Source: JBDRLD01 sp043813445
GTDB lineage: Bacteria; Patescibacteriota; Patescibacteriia; JACPHY01
DNA length: 39,667 nt
Direction: 5' to 3'
NCBI GenBank assembly: GCA_043813445.1
Contig: JBDRLD010000028.1
Span: forward strand, 1-39,667
Positions 8,089-16,800 of this stretch are shown one piece after another. The notes beneath the pieces are model-generated. The model did not search any database and was not told where the DNA came from. It worked only from the letters and a program-made list of their open reading frames with translations. Each line of letters opens with the position of its first letter. Position 1 is the stretch's first letter. Made by a program: the position numbers and the translations under genes.

Positions 8089-10201
8089 TCAGCAGAAGGG
8101 GACATCGAGGCGATCGCTTATCGCCTCGGGGTTTGTGTTGGTGATGTTGCTTGCAGGGCTCCTCTCTCTGCCAATTGGGGCGCAGCGAGAACCAAATCAG
8201 CGTCCGCGACTCGCAAACCTTTTTCTCAAATGGCATCTTTCTGAAGAGGAGGCGCGTGACCTGGCGCGGTGGGATGTGGTAGTGCTCGGTATGGAGGTGG
8301 CGAAAAATACGCCGAAGCAATTTGCGCTCCTTAGGAAGCTCAATCCGGATGCGAAGCTCCTCGCGTACGTTACCGCACAGGAGATCCGACGTGACGCGGC
8401 CGTGCACCCACAGGCACCCCTTCGCCGTGTGCTCGCCGAACACATAGCACCGTCTTCGTATCTCCTTTCAACGACCGGTGAGCGTGTATTTTGGTGGCCG
8501 CAGACGTGGCTTCTCAACATGACGGATCCGGCGTGGACGGAGGCGCTCGCGTCTTTCGTCGCAACGGAAATCGCATCGGATGCGCGGTGGGACGGCGTGT
8601 ATTTCGATAATCTTTGGGGTGGTATTTCGTGGTTTGACCGAGCGGCAATCGATTTTGACAATAATGGTGCGGTGGAGTCTGCGGCGGAGCGGGATAAGCG
8701 ATGGGTGGCCGGAACGCGCACCCTGCTCGAGCGGACACGTGCGCTTGCTCGACCCGGGTTCCTCATCACTGGAAACGGGAGTCCCATCTACGCCGACCTC
8801 ACCAACGGTCTTCTTCTGGAGCACTTCCCAAACACGAATGAAGGCGGCTGGTCCGCATCCATGCGGGCATATAAATCTGTCCTTGAACGTGCGGTTGAGC
8901 CGGCACTTGCCATGTTGAATGTGAATACGGAAAACACCGGATCGTGGTGGGATTGGCGGCGCATGCGATTCGGCATCACCTCCGCGCTGCTCGGCGAAGG
9001 ATACTACAGTTTTGATTTTGGCGATCAGGAACACGCACAGCGATGGTGGTATGACGAATACAATGTCTCACTTGGTGAACCAAAGGGAGAACCGATGCGC
9101 GTCGATCTGATGCCGAGCGGAGAATATGACCCACTCTTTACGGTTGGCGTGTATAAGCGCGAGTATGAGCATGGCCTCGTTCTCGTTAATGCAACCGAAA
9201 CGGAACACCTCGTGACGTTTGATGAAGAATTCGAGCAGCTCCAGGGCACGCAGGATACAGCGAAGAATACCGGACGCATCGTATCTGAGGTGCTCATTGC
9301 GCCACAGGATGGTGCAATACTCCTTCGACCAATCGAGGGTGTTCGTGGGGCGCCGTTTGCGAATGGGGCATTCGCCCGCGTTTTCCATGGTGATGGAGTG
9401 GTTGCACGGAATGGTTTTTTCGCATACGACGGAGCATTCCAGGGCGGCGCAACCATCGAGTATAGTGATCTTGATCGCGATGGAGTAGAGGAATCGATCG
9501 TGGCGGATGGCGCGATGATTCGCGTCATCAGTGACGGACGAGAGGTGCGGAGTTTTGCGCCGTTCGGCGAAGAGTATCGTGGGGGACTCGACTTCGCGAT
9601 CGCTGATCTCGATGAGAATGGGACGTGGGAGATTGTGGTGGCTCAGCGCGATCGTGGGGGACTGATTGGTATTTTCAATCTCCTGGAGGGGCGCCTCCTC
9701 ACTCCGTTTATCGCACCGTTCGGTACTCGCTACGCGTCTGGGATGACTGTCGCCGTAGCCAGGAGAAGTGTGACCGGTCGGCCGAGCATCATTGTTGGCG
9801 CAGGCCGCGGCGCTCGTCCGGAGGTGCGAATGTTAGATTGGAGCGGTAAGGTAACTAAGGAGTCATTCCTCGCGTTCGATGCGAAGTTCTCTGGTGGTGT
9901 GCGTGTCGCCGCTGGAGATCTTGATCATGATTCCGTTGATGAAATTGTTGTCGGCGCAGGTCCCGGCGGTGGGCCACATGTTCGCGTTTTTGGAGGGACA
10001 CAGATGGCGGACGGATTGGATACCGATGGCACGGGGATCACGAACACCGGCTCGACATTTCGACTCCTCGGTCAGTTCTTCGCCTTTGACGCTGACCGTC
10101 GCGGAGGGGTTGATGTTGCCGTTGTGGATCTTGACGGCGATGGGCGAGGAGAAATACTAGGCATGAGCACATACGTTTTCACGGTCGCGTCGTCGCAGTA
10201 G
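8066..10201 (+). CDS. Secreted glycoside-hydrolase-like protein with C-terminal FG-GAP-type repeats
   Basis: 711 residues. A signal peptide (RRSLIASGFVLVMLLAGLLS, about 15-34) ends near GAQ. Residues about 48-370 look like a TIM-barrel of the hypothetical glycoside hydrolase type (GHL15/GH114-like): WDVVVLGMEV, LLAYVTAQE, then RWDGVYFDNLWGG (174-186) with acidic residues at a barrel strand end, FLITGNGSP, and GYYSFDFGD. From about residue 440 five units of FFAYD/FAPF/FLAFD pattern with DLDRDGVEE, DLDENGTWE, DLDHDSVDE and DLDGDGRGE calcium-binding-type loops suggest an FG-GAP/VCBS propeller. The start overlaps the preceding gene. It may trim or bind the glycan made by the neighbours; the substrate is not known. 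Confidence 0.75.
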   Translation: MHHCSANNQQKGTSRRSLIASGFVLVMLLAGLLSLPIGAQREPNQRPRLANLFLKWHLSEEEARDLARWDVVVLGMEVAKNTPKQFALLRKLNPDAKLLAYVTAQEIRRDAAVHPQAPLRRVLAEHIAPSSYLLSTTGERVFWWPQTWLLNMTDPAWTEALASFVATEIASDARWDGVYFDNLWGGISWFDRAAIDFDNNGAVESAAERDKRWVAGTRTLLERTRALARPGFLITGNGSPIYADLTNGLLLEHFPNTNEGGWSASMRAYKSVLERAVEPALAMLNVNTENTGSWWDWRRMRFGITSALLGEGYYSFDFGDQEHAQRWWYDEYNVSLGEPKGEPMRVDLMPSGEYDPLFTVGVYKREYEHGLVLVNATETEHLVTFDEEFEQLQGTQDTAKNTGRIVSEVLIAPQDGAILLRPIEGVRGAPFANGAFARVFHGDGVVARNGFFAYDGAFQGGATIEYSDLDRDGVEESIVADGAMIRVISDGREVRSFAPFGEEYRGGLDFAIADLDENGTWEIVVAQRDRGGLIGIFNLLEGRLLTPFIAPFGTRYASGMTVAVARRSVTGRPSIIVGAGRGARPEVRMLDWSGKVTKESFLAFDAKFSGGVRVAAGDLDHDSVDEIVVGAGPGGGPHVRVFGGTQMADGLDTDGTGITNTGSTFRLLGQFFAFDADRRGGVDVAVVDLDGDGRGEILGMSTYVFTVASSQ

Positions 10202-10207
10202 CGCATA

Positions 10208-12094
10208 ATGTATATGGAAGTACCACAACAAACTCCGGAAGAACAAGACGTCACACTGCGCAGCACAGGTTCTCGTAACCGACTTCCACCAATCGTTGCG
10301 AAGACGACGAATATTTTTGTCGGTGGCGCGAAGGGTGTGCATCGCACGGTCGCACATCCAATTCGACGTCGGTACGATCGGCACTATCATCCGCGCCGTC
10401 CGCACGGACGGAAACACCTCATTGCCGACCTTTGTTTTGTCGCGGCCATCGCTGCGCTTATTGGTTTGAACGCGTATTTACTCATTGCGCAACCAAATAT
10501 TTTCTCGAAGGTACAGCTGTCTTTGGAGGTGCCGAGCTCGGTTCAGCTCGGTGCGGCATTCGAGGTAAAGATTGCATATTCGTACGATGGAGATGAACTA
10601 TTAAGCGACGTCACTATCGCACTTCAAGCGGATCGGCTATCAATTCTTTCGGTTGAACCCGGAACGTTTGATAAACGAACGAATACGATTGCACTTCCGG
10701 GAACAATTGCACCGGGAGCATCCGGAACCGTTTCATTTCGCGCAGTGACGAATGCCCCAATGGAATCCGATGTGCAAATCCGAGGGACGTTTCACGGTGT
10801 TGGCGCGACGAGATCAGAGCGGCGCGTGATCGATACGAGTATTCGCGTACAGGGTATTGCGATGAGTCTCGTATTCGAAGCGCCGGATATTATTCCCGCA
10901 CACGGTTTCGCGAAGCTTGCGTATCAAGTCTCCTCACGGTTTGAGCAACCACTTTGGCCAATCACAATTGTCCCTGAAGCATCCGGAATGACACTCAGCA
11001 ATGCAGAGGCCGAAACGTACACGCACACCGAGGATTCAGTGAGTACGTGGCACGATATCCATGTACGTACATCCGATTCCGGCACGTTCCCGCTGCGGTT
11101 CCGCATTGAGCGTGGAGCGCGAGATGATTCGCCGCGTGAGCTGCTCGGCGTGCTCACTCATGACGTGATTGTGCGTGATGTGCCGATAACAGTCTCACTG
11201 GAAGTCGGAACACCGTCGGCACCGGTCGAGCATGTCGCACTTGGTGTTGAATTCCCAGTGACGGTACATGTTGGCATGAATGCAGGTTCGGCCGGTATTC
11301 TCATTGATCCTTTTGTTGATATTATGCTTGATGGTCCGTTAGCGGCATCATCTTTTTCACGCAACGGTGATGGGTTGATCAGTCCGAGAGGTCCTCGATG
11401 GCTTGCTCCATCCGGTGAGGTTGGAGGAGTGCTAAGCTACGAGGCAAGTATTATTGTTCCATCAACAGTGGATGTAGAGCGATTTTCGGATGATGTTGCG
11501 TTTCAATACGTGCTAACCCCGCGTTTCGTTATCGACGCGAATTCGGTGAGCGGAATCGAACATGCGGGGATCGTGGGAGAGTCGGTGGTTATTCCTATTG
11601 TTGGCGAGCTTCGACTCGTTTCGTATGCGCGGTACTTTACGCAGGAGGGTGACCAGATCGGTCGCGGGCCGCTTCCGCCGCGTGTTGGTGCCACGACGAG
11701 CTACTGGGTGACATGGGACGTGCGGAGTGTGCTACAGGATGCGCAGCAGATTGTTGTGCGCGCGCAGCTTCCGGAAGGCGTGGAGTGGACAGGACGGGTT
11801 GCCGCAACCGCGGGTCATCGTGTCGAGTTCAATCCTACGACGCGCTCAATTACGTGGGTGGTAGATACACTCGATCAAACGGTTGGTAAGACGTTCCCAT
11901 CTGCCAGTGCATCGTTTGAGCTTGCGCTTACGCCGAGCGCGGAGCAGGTTGGTGTCAGTGCACTACTTCTTGATCATGCACAGGCGCAATATTCCGATTC
12001 TGTCGGAGACCGTTCTACTGTTGAAGCCCCGGCGGTTACCACGAACCTCCTCCTTGATTCGCACGCTAGGGGAATGGGGAGTGTACGAGATTAG
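10208..12094 (+). CDS. Membrane-anchored multi-domain beta-sandwich (Ig-like) protein
   Basis: 628 residues. A cytoplasmic, strongly basic N-terminus (about 1-72, rich in Arg and His: RRRYDRHYHPRRPHGRKH) is followed by one membrane helix (LIADLCFVAAIAALIGLNAY, about 72-95). The rest lies outside and is made of repeated beta-rich units: VQLGAAFEVKIAYSYDG, PAHGFAKLAYQVS, LGVEFPVTVHVG, RVGATTSYWVTWDV. These resemble DUF11/Ig-like units of cell-surface proteins. There is no catalytic motif. It starts 6 bases after the previous stop, so it is probably in the same operon. An ATG six bases later is an alternative start. Likely a surface scaffold or adhesion protein anchored in the cytoplasmic membrane. 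Confidence 0.75.
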   Translation: MYMEVPQQTPEEQDVTLRSTGSRNRLPPIVAKTTNIFVGGAKGVHRTVAHPIRRRYDRHYHPRRPHGRKHLIADLCFVAAIAALIGLNAYLLIAQPNIFSKVQLSLEVPSSVQLGAAFEVKIAYSYDGDELLSDVTIALQADRLSILSVEPGTFDKRTNTIALPGTIAPGASGTVSFRAVTNAPMESDVQIRGTFHGVGATRSERRVIDTSIRVQGIAMSLVFEAPDIIPAHGFAKLAYQVSSRFEQPLWPITIVPEASGMTLSNAEAETYTHTEDSVSTWHDIHVRTSDSGTFPLRFRIERGARDDSPRELLGVLTHDVIVRDVPITVSLEVGTPSAPVEHVALGVEFPVTVHVGMNAGSAGILIDPFVDIMLDGPLAASSFSRNGDGLISPRGPRWLAPSGEVGGVLSYEASIIVPSTVDVERFSDDVAFQYVLTPRFVIDANSVSGIEHAGIVGESVVIPIVGELRLVSYARYFTQEGDQIGRGPLPPRVGATTSYWVTWDVRSVLQDAQQIVVRAQLPEGVEWTGRVAATAGHRVEFNPTTRSITWVVDTLDQTVGKTFPSASASFELALTPSAEQVGVSALLLDHAQAQYSDSVGDRSTVEAPAVTTNLLLDSHARGMGSVRD

Positions 12095-12106
12095 ATAAAA
12101 ATCACT

Positions 12107-12247
12107 TGAGACTGTAGCAAAAGGGGGTAAATCTTCCCCATCCTGTCATTTCGACGAGCCGCGAGGAGAAATCCCACACGTTTCACTGTATTGGAGCGGG
12201 TGAGATTTTTCCCTTCGGTCGAAATGACACATTTTGCTACAGTCTCC
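12107..12247. repeat. Family B palindromic repeat
   Basis: Bounded by TGAGACTGTAGCA and TGCTACAGTCTCC. Inside are CTGTCATTTCGACGAG and GGTCGAAATGACA, with GAGAAATCCCACACG and CGGGTGAGATTTTTCCC. The inverted counterpart is near 22875. An A/G-rich then T-rich stretch after it (12257-12290) could act as a weak terminator. The rest of 12095-12309 shows no gene. Confidence 0.8.
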
Positions 12248-12309
12248 ACTTAGAACATAAGCGGGTTCAATCGGCTCGCTTTTGTTTTTGTTAAGCGACT
12301 ATTTCACCC

Positions 12310-12338
12310 TTGACTTCTGGGCGTTTCTGTGCTAATGT
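12310..12338 (+). promoter_or_regulatory. Promoter of the GT4 gene at 12365
   Basis: TTGACT, a 17-base spacer, then TAATGT, with TG at the extended -10 position (TGC-TAATGT). The chosen ATG is 26 bases downstream. This is the best sigma-70-type promoter in the window. Confidence 0.6.
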
Positions 12339-12364
12339 GATACGAATACGATGAGAACAATGAT

Positions 12365-13570
12365 ATGCGTATCGCAATGATCGGAGGCAAGGGTGCGCCA
12401 GCCGCCATTGGCGGTGTTGAGCGACACATAGAGGAACTCGGTGCCCGCCTCGTGGCGGGTGGGTTCGATGTGCTTGTCTACGCGCGCCCGTGGTACGTAC
12501 AGCGTCGCGCTGGGACAGAGCGAAAGCATCGCGGTATGCGTGTGATCGTGCTTGCATCTATCGCCACGAAGCACCTTGACGCAATCACTCATACATTCCT
12601 CTCTACGCTTCACGCGATGCGTGAACGTGTTGATATCTATCATTTCCACGGCGTTGGACCATCGCTACTCGCATGGCTCCCGCGGTTGTTCCGTCCGCAC
12701 GCGCGGGTTATCGCAACATTCCATTGTGTCGATCGAAAGCACGCGAAGTGGGGATGGTTTGCACGCGAGGTACTCGCGTTTGGTGAATGGGCGGCGTGTC
12801 GGTTCCCACATGAGACGATTGCGGTTGGAATGACACTCCAGACATATTGTCTTAATCGTTATAAGCGGGAGACGACGTATATTCCGAACGGTATTCAACG
12901 CGTCCCTGATTCGGCGCGTAGCCCGGAGGCGGTTGCGGATCTTGCGCGATTTGGTCTCACGTCAAAGCGATATCTCCTGGTGGTCTCGCGGCTTGTCGAG
13001 CACAAGGAGGTGCACACGGTTATTGACGCGTTCCGCACGATGCAGTGTGAGTATCCGGAGTATGCCGACCTACAGCTCGCGATTGTTGGGTCGCCGGCAT
13101 TTACTGACGCGTACGGTGATGAGCTTCGCTTCTGCGCTGCTGGGAATTCGAATATTCGTTTCCTTGGCCAGCGATCCGGAGCGGTACTCGACGCACTCTT
13201 TGCAAACTGTCTCGCGTTTGTGCACGCTTCTCGAAGTGAGGGGCTTCCGATCGTTGTTTTGGAGGCGGGTGCGGCAGGTGTTGTACCTATTGTGTCCGAT
13301 ATTCCGGAACACCGAGAGGTGGTTGCGCAGACCGGTGGTATACTCTTCCAGACCGGAAATCCGTGGGACTGCGCGACGAAGCTCGCAGTGACACTTCGCA
13401 ATCCCGACGTGCTTAACCGTATCGGTGCGGAGATTCAGGCGGCGTGCGTACGTACCTATAACTGGGAAGGTGTGACTGCTCAAACCGCAGGGCGGTACCA
13501 GTCTCTAATCGCCGAAGTCCTAGTGCGCGAGCGGCCAACAGCTCGGCCATGGGCACGGGTTGTGGTGTAA
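12365..13570 (+). CDS. GT4 family glycosyltransferase with DUF1972-type N-terminus
   Basis: 401 residues. The opening IGGKGAPAAIGGVERHIEEL matches the 'G.RG.PA..GG.E' pattern of DUF1972 glycosyltransferases, often annotated as rhamnosyltransferases. YHFHGVGPSL and ATFHCVDRKHAKWG are in the acceptor domain, and IPNGI is in the linker. The donor domain has VVSRLVEHKE, IVGSPAF and the EX7E motif in SEGLPIVVLEAGAAG. This family typically adds a deoxyhexose or hexose during surface polysaccharide synthesis. The gene has its own promoter upstream and a strong terminator downstream, so it is a single transcription unit. The start is the first ATG after the promoter. Confidence 0.88.
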   Translation: MRIAMIGGKGAPAAIGGVERHIEELGARLVAGGFDVLVYARPWYVQRRAGTERKHRGMRVIVLASIATKHLDAITHTFLSTLHAMRERVDIYHFHGVGPSLLAWLPRLFRPHARVIATFHCVDRKHAKWGWFAREVLAFGEWAACRFPHETIAVGMTLQTYCLNRYKRETTYIPNGIQRVPDSARSPEAVADLARFGLTSKRYLLVVSRLVEHKEVHTVIDAFRTMQCEYPEYADLQLAIVGSPAFTDAYGDELRFCAAGNSNIRFLGQRSGAVLDALFANCLAFVHASRSEGLPIVVLEAGAAGVVPIVSDIPEHREVVAQTGGILFQTGNPWDCATKLAVTLRNPDVLNRIGAEIQAACVRTYNWEGVTAQTAGRYQSLIAEVLVRERPTARPWARVVV

Positions 13571-13586
13571 TCACATACGAAGTAAT

Positions 13587-13624
13587 AATCCACCCACCTC
13601 GCAAGAGGTGGGTGGATTGATTTT
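13587..13624 (+). terminator. Rho-independent terminator after the GT4 gene
   Basis: The arm AATCCACCCACCTC and its exact complement GAGGTGGGTGGATT, loop GCAA, then GATTTT. Confidence 0.9.
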
Positions 13625-13651
13625 GTTCCGCTTACTCCGCCTCCACGCGGC

Positions 13652-13757
13652 GCGGGCGGCCATGGAAGACCGCCCCTACTTCGCACACCACCCCCTCCCT
13701 CTCCCCCTCCAAACAGGAGGGGGAGAGTCAGAGAAGGCCGCCCCTACGTGAGGAGGG
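13652..13757. repeat. Degenerate family C repeat with inserted C-rich/G-rich hairpin
   Basis: GCGGGCGGCCATGGAAGACC starts as in the complete family C copies. It is then interrupted by a CCCTCTCCCCCTCC / GGAGGGGGAGAG hairpin and resumes with GGCCGCCCCTACGTGAGG. Confidence 0.65.
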
Positions 13758-13771
13758 TCACAAGTAACACC

Positions 13772-13802
13772 AAACCCACCCCGCAGTGCGGGGTGGGTTT
13801 TT
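13772..13802. terminator. Terminator hairpin at the 3' end of the giant surface protein gene
   Basis: The arm AAACCCACCCCGCA pairs with TGCGGGGTGGGTTT, followed on the plus strand by TTT. It lies 13 bases past the stop of the minus-strand gene and can serve convergent transcription. Confidence 0.75.
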
Positions 13803-13815
13803 GTCGCGTGGCGCG

Positions 13816-16800
13816 TTAGTTTGACGCGAATCGGAGCATCGTTCCGGAGGTGAGCGCATCACCGTCCGTGTATCCGACGCTCGCAGGAGTGCGTACCCAT
13901 CGATCCTGGAAGTGCTGTGCCGTGAAGACGTCCGCGGTCACGAGTCGCTTCATACCATTCTCGACGTAGTATGTATTCCCGTTTGTCTTCACGAGGGTTC
14001 CGGACGGATGGACATTAAGTCCCAGCGGAGCGCCGCTCGTGTACGCTACCCAGAAGGAGACAGGAACATCCGTAATCTGCTTGTTCCAGGTAGATCCGTA
14101 CAGCGCAATCGCTCGGGCTTCGGTTTCCACCCAGCGGAGAGCGCCGCCCGGTTCCACCGCGTACACCTTCGGATCGGATTCGATCTTCACGAGCCATGTG
14201 CCCGGTCGGATTGTGACGATTCCACCAAGCGGGAGCGCTGCCAGCTCCGCGTCGCTGATCGACTTAGTACCGGTGAAGTCTGCGAACCAGCTCTTGTATG
14301 TCACTTCATTTGGATAGACATACCGTTTGCCATCCGCGCCCACCAGGTACATCGCAGTCGAGGTAGAGGACTTCACACGATCACCCGCAACCACATTGGC
14401 TGGAAGGGTTGTCGTCGTGGTCGTAGTAGTTGTTGAATCCGCTGGCGCGTCCACAGGAGTCGAGGATGGGGCACCTGCTGTTGGCGCCGCTCCCGCTGCC
14501 GGTGTCGTCACCGCTACCGCGTCTGAGTTCCTCGTATTCCCTGCATTGTCCTTGGAGCGGACGATATACGTGTACTGCGTGAGCGCACTCACGGTATTGT
14601 CCACGAATGTCTGTACTCCCTTCAGGATTGTCCCAATGGACGTACCTGACACCGCAGTGGATGGCGGGAGGTTGCGGAGAATCTCAACGAGCGTATAGCC
14701 CGCGCTGGTTGGATCGGTCCAAGACAGCGTTACCGCGCTCGACGTTGCCTCTGCGGTGAGACCCGATACCGGATCCACTGCACCACCGGCAACCGCAGAG
14801 CCGGAGGACACCGAAGCTCGGGAGTATGCGACGACGAAGCTCGTAAAGTGGTCCGTGAGACCGGTTACGGTGTTATTCTCGGTGTCAATACTGACACCGC
14901 CTTCACAAGGACGGATCTTACCGGTATCAGGGTCTACATACATGAGCTGCAGCTCAGACTCAGTTACACCAGATGGAAGCGTGGTTGGGTCGTACACTAC
15001 CGAAGTCTGAGCATTACCGCTCAGCTCCCTAATTGTTGTCGTGTTTCCGTTTGAGTCGATATCCGTCGCCAGTACCGTGTACGTTATCCCTTCCAGTGCC
15101 GCGAAGAATTCATCTTTCGGTGCTGTGTAGTCTTTCGTGAGCGCCACCTCCACGTTATTGCCGGTGGTGTTGAGCACGCCTGACTGCGCGGTCACTTTTA
15201 TGTCACTGTTCCCGGAATCATCAAAGCTCGCCGCTCCACCAGCATCCATGACTTTGCTCTTTGTCTTCGGCTGCTTGGTGGTTGATGATGCTGTGAGCGT
15301 GATATTTTTGCCTGTATCCGCAGTCCCGTCGGACGTATCCACGGTTGCGCTGTAGTCTGTCGCGTTGTGTCGTGGTCCTGCGGCGGTGATCGTCCACACA
15401 CCAGAGGTAACCGACAGCGTGTAGGCACCAGTTACTGGATCAACAGTAGTGCTAACGACTTGGCCTACACTATTCTCAGCGGAGACCGCCGCATTCGTCA
15501 TCGGCGTGGTGCCGTTAGACTCGTACACCGTACCGGTGATCGTCTTGCTGGATGCAGTTAGAGCACTTTGATCCGGATTGGCACCACCGAAGTCGTAGTC
15601 CGCCGTATTTGCTGCCAGTACTGCGGTCTGTGCCGCTTGACCTGGAACATATCCAGAACGTGCGACTCCAACTGTGTACGTGCCTGGACCCACATTGATG
15701 CTGTATGTACCGCCAGTCCCTGTCTTCACGGTGCGGTGAATGTTGAGCGTATCACTGTCAACGCTTACAACCGCGTTCGTCAGTGCCGTGTCCCCGCTAT
15801 CGTAGATTGTTCCGCTCAGTGTGATGAGCGATTTATCACTTAGGTCGATTGTCACCGTACTTCCGGTCGCAACCGAACCGTTGTACTTGCCGACACCGGG
15901 AATATCCACGAAGTAGTTATACGTCCCCTCAGGCACGCTCGCGGTAAGGTTATTCACGGTGTCGCTGAAGGTCTTGCTGCTACCAGTGAAGCGATCGTTG
16001 GATTTCTTCAAATCGTAGAATCCCTTCATGCTCGCCGAACCTCCGGTGAACGCAATAGTGATCGTGCCGAGCGTTCCGGAGTTAAGGTGCGCTGTTGTGT
16101 TGTTCGCACCATTCACCGTTGCGGTGGTGGTGATCTCTCCATAGTCCGGATGGAATGTATTCACTCGGTAGGTGCCATTGCCCATACTTACCGTGTACAG
16201 TCCACTGGAATTGGTCATTGCCTGGCGGAAGAAGCCACCTGCCGGCTGGTCGTTCACCGTGTCCCATTCCTCAACGAACACCGGAGTGCTTGACTGCGTG
16301 CTTCCACCGATTGTGACCGTACCGCTTAATGTGTAACACGTTGAGCTTGTCGGCGTGATATTTTGACTCGCCGAGCTAGCGGTAGTGATGGTCACGGTTT
16401 TCGTGAATGTCCCGCAGGTTGTGGTTTTATCCGGAGGGAGCGAGGCGGTGATTACCCATGTGCCAGCGTCAACCCAGAGCGTGTAGCTTCCATCACTCTC
16501 GGTCATGCCCCGCACTACCTGTCCGGTTGTGGATTCGCGGCCCCAGATTGACGTGTAGGCGACCGCGTTACCATTGGTGGTAGCATCGAGCACTTTTCCG
16601 GAAATGGAGTAAGACGGCTTGGAGAGTTTCATTGGTACGGTTGCTACCGTTGCTCCGGCGACAGTGATGCCACCCGATTGCACATCCGCCTGTTTGGATG
16701 TTTCTCCGACGCCCGGCTTAAATGCACCAATTTCGTACGAACCGTACGCCGCGACTCGAAGCGTACACGTCCCAAGCGCGTTCGTCCGGCAGTTTGATGG

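Noticed and set aside
14408..14434. Run of Thr codons (nine in a row) as a possible phase-variable repeat
   Set aside because: The codons are mixed (ACA, ACT, ACG, ACC), so it is not a slippage-prone simple sequence; it is a linker between the Fn3-like and shared surface domains.
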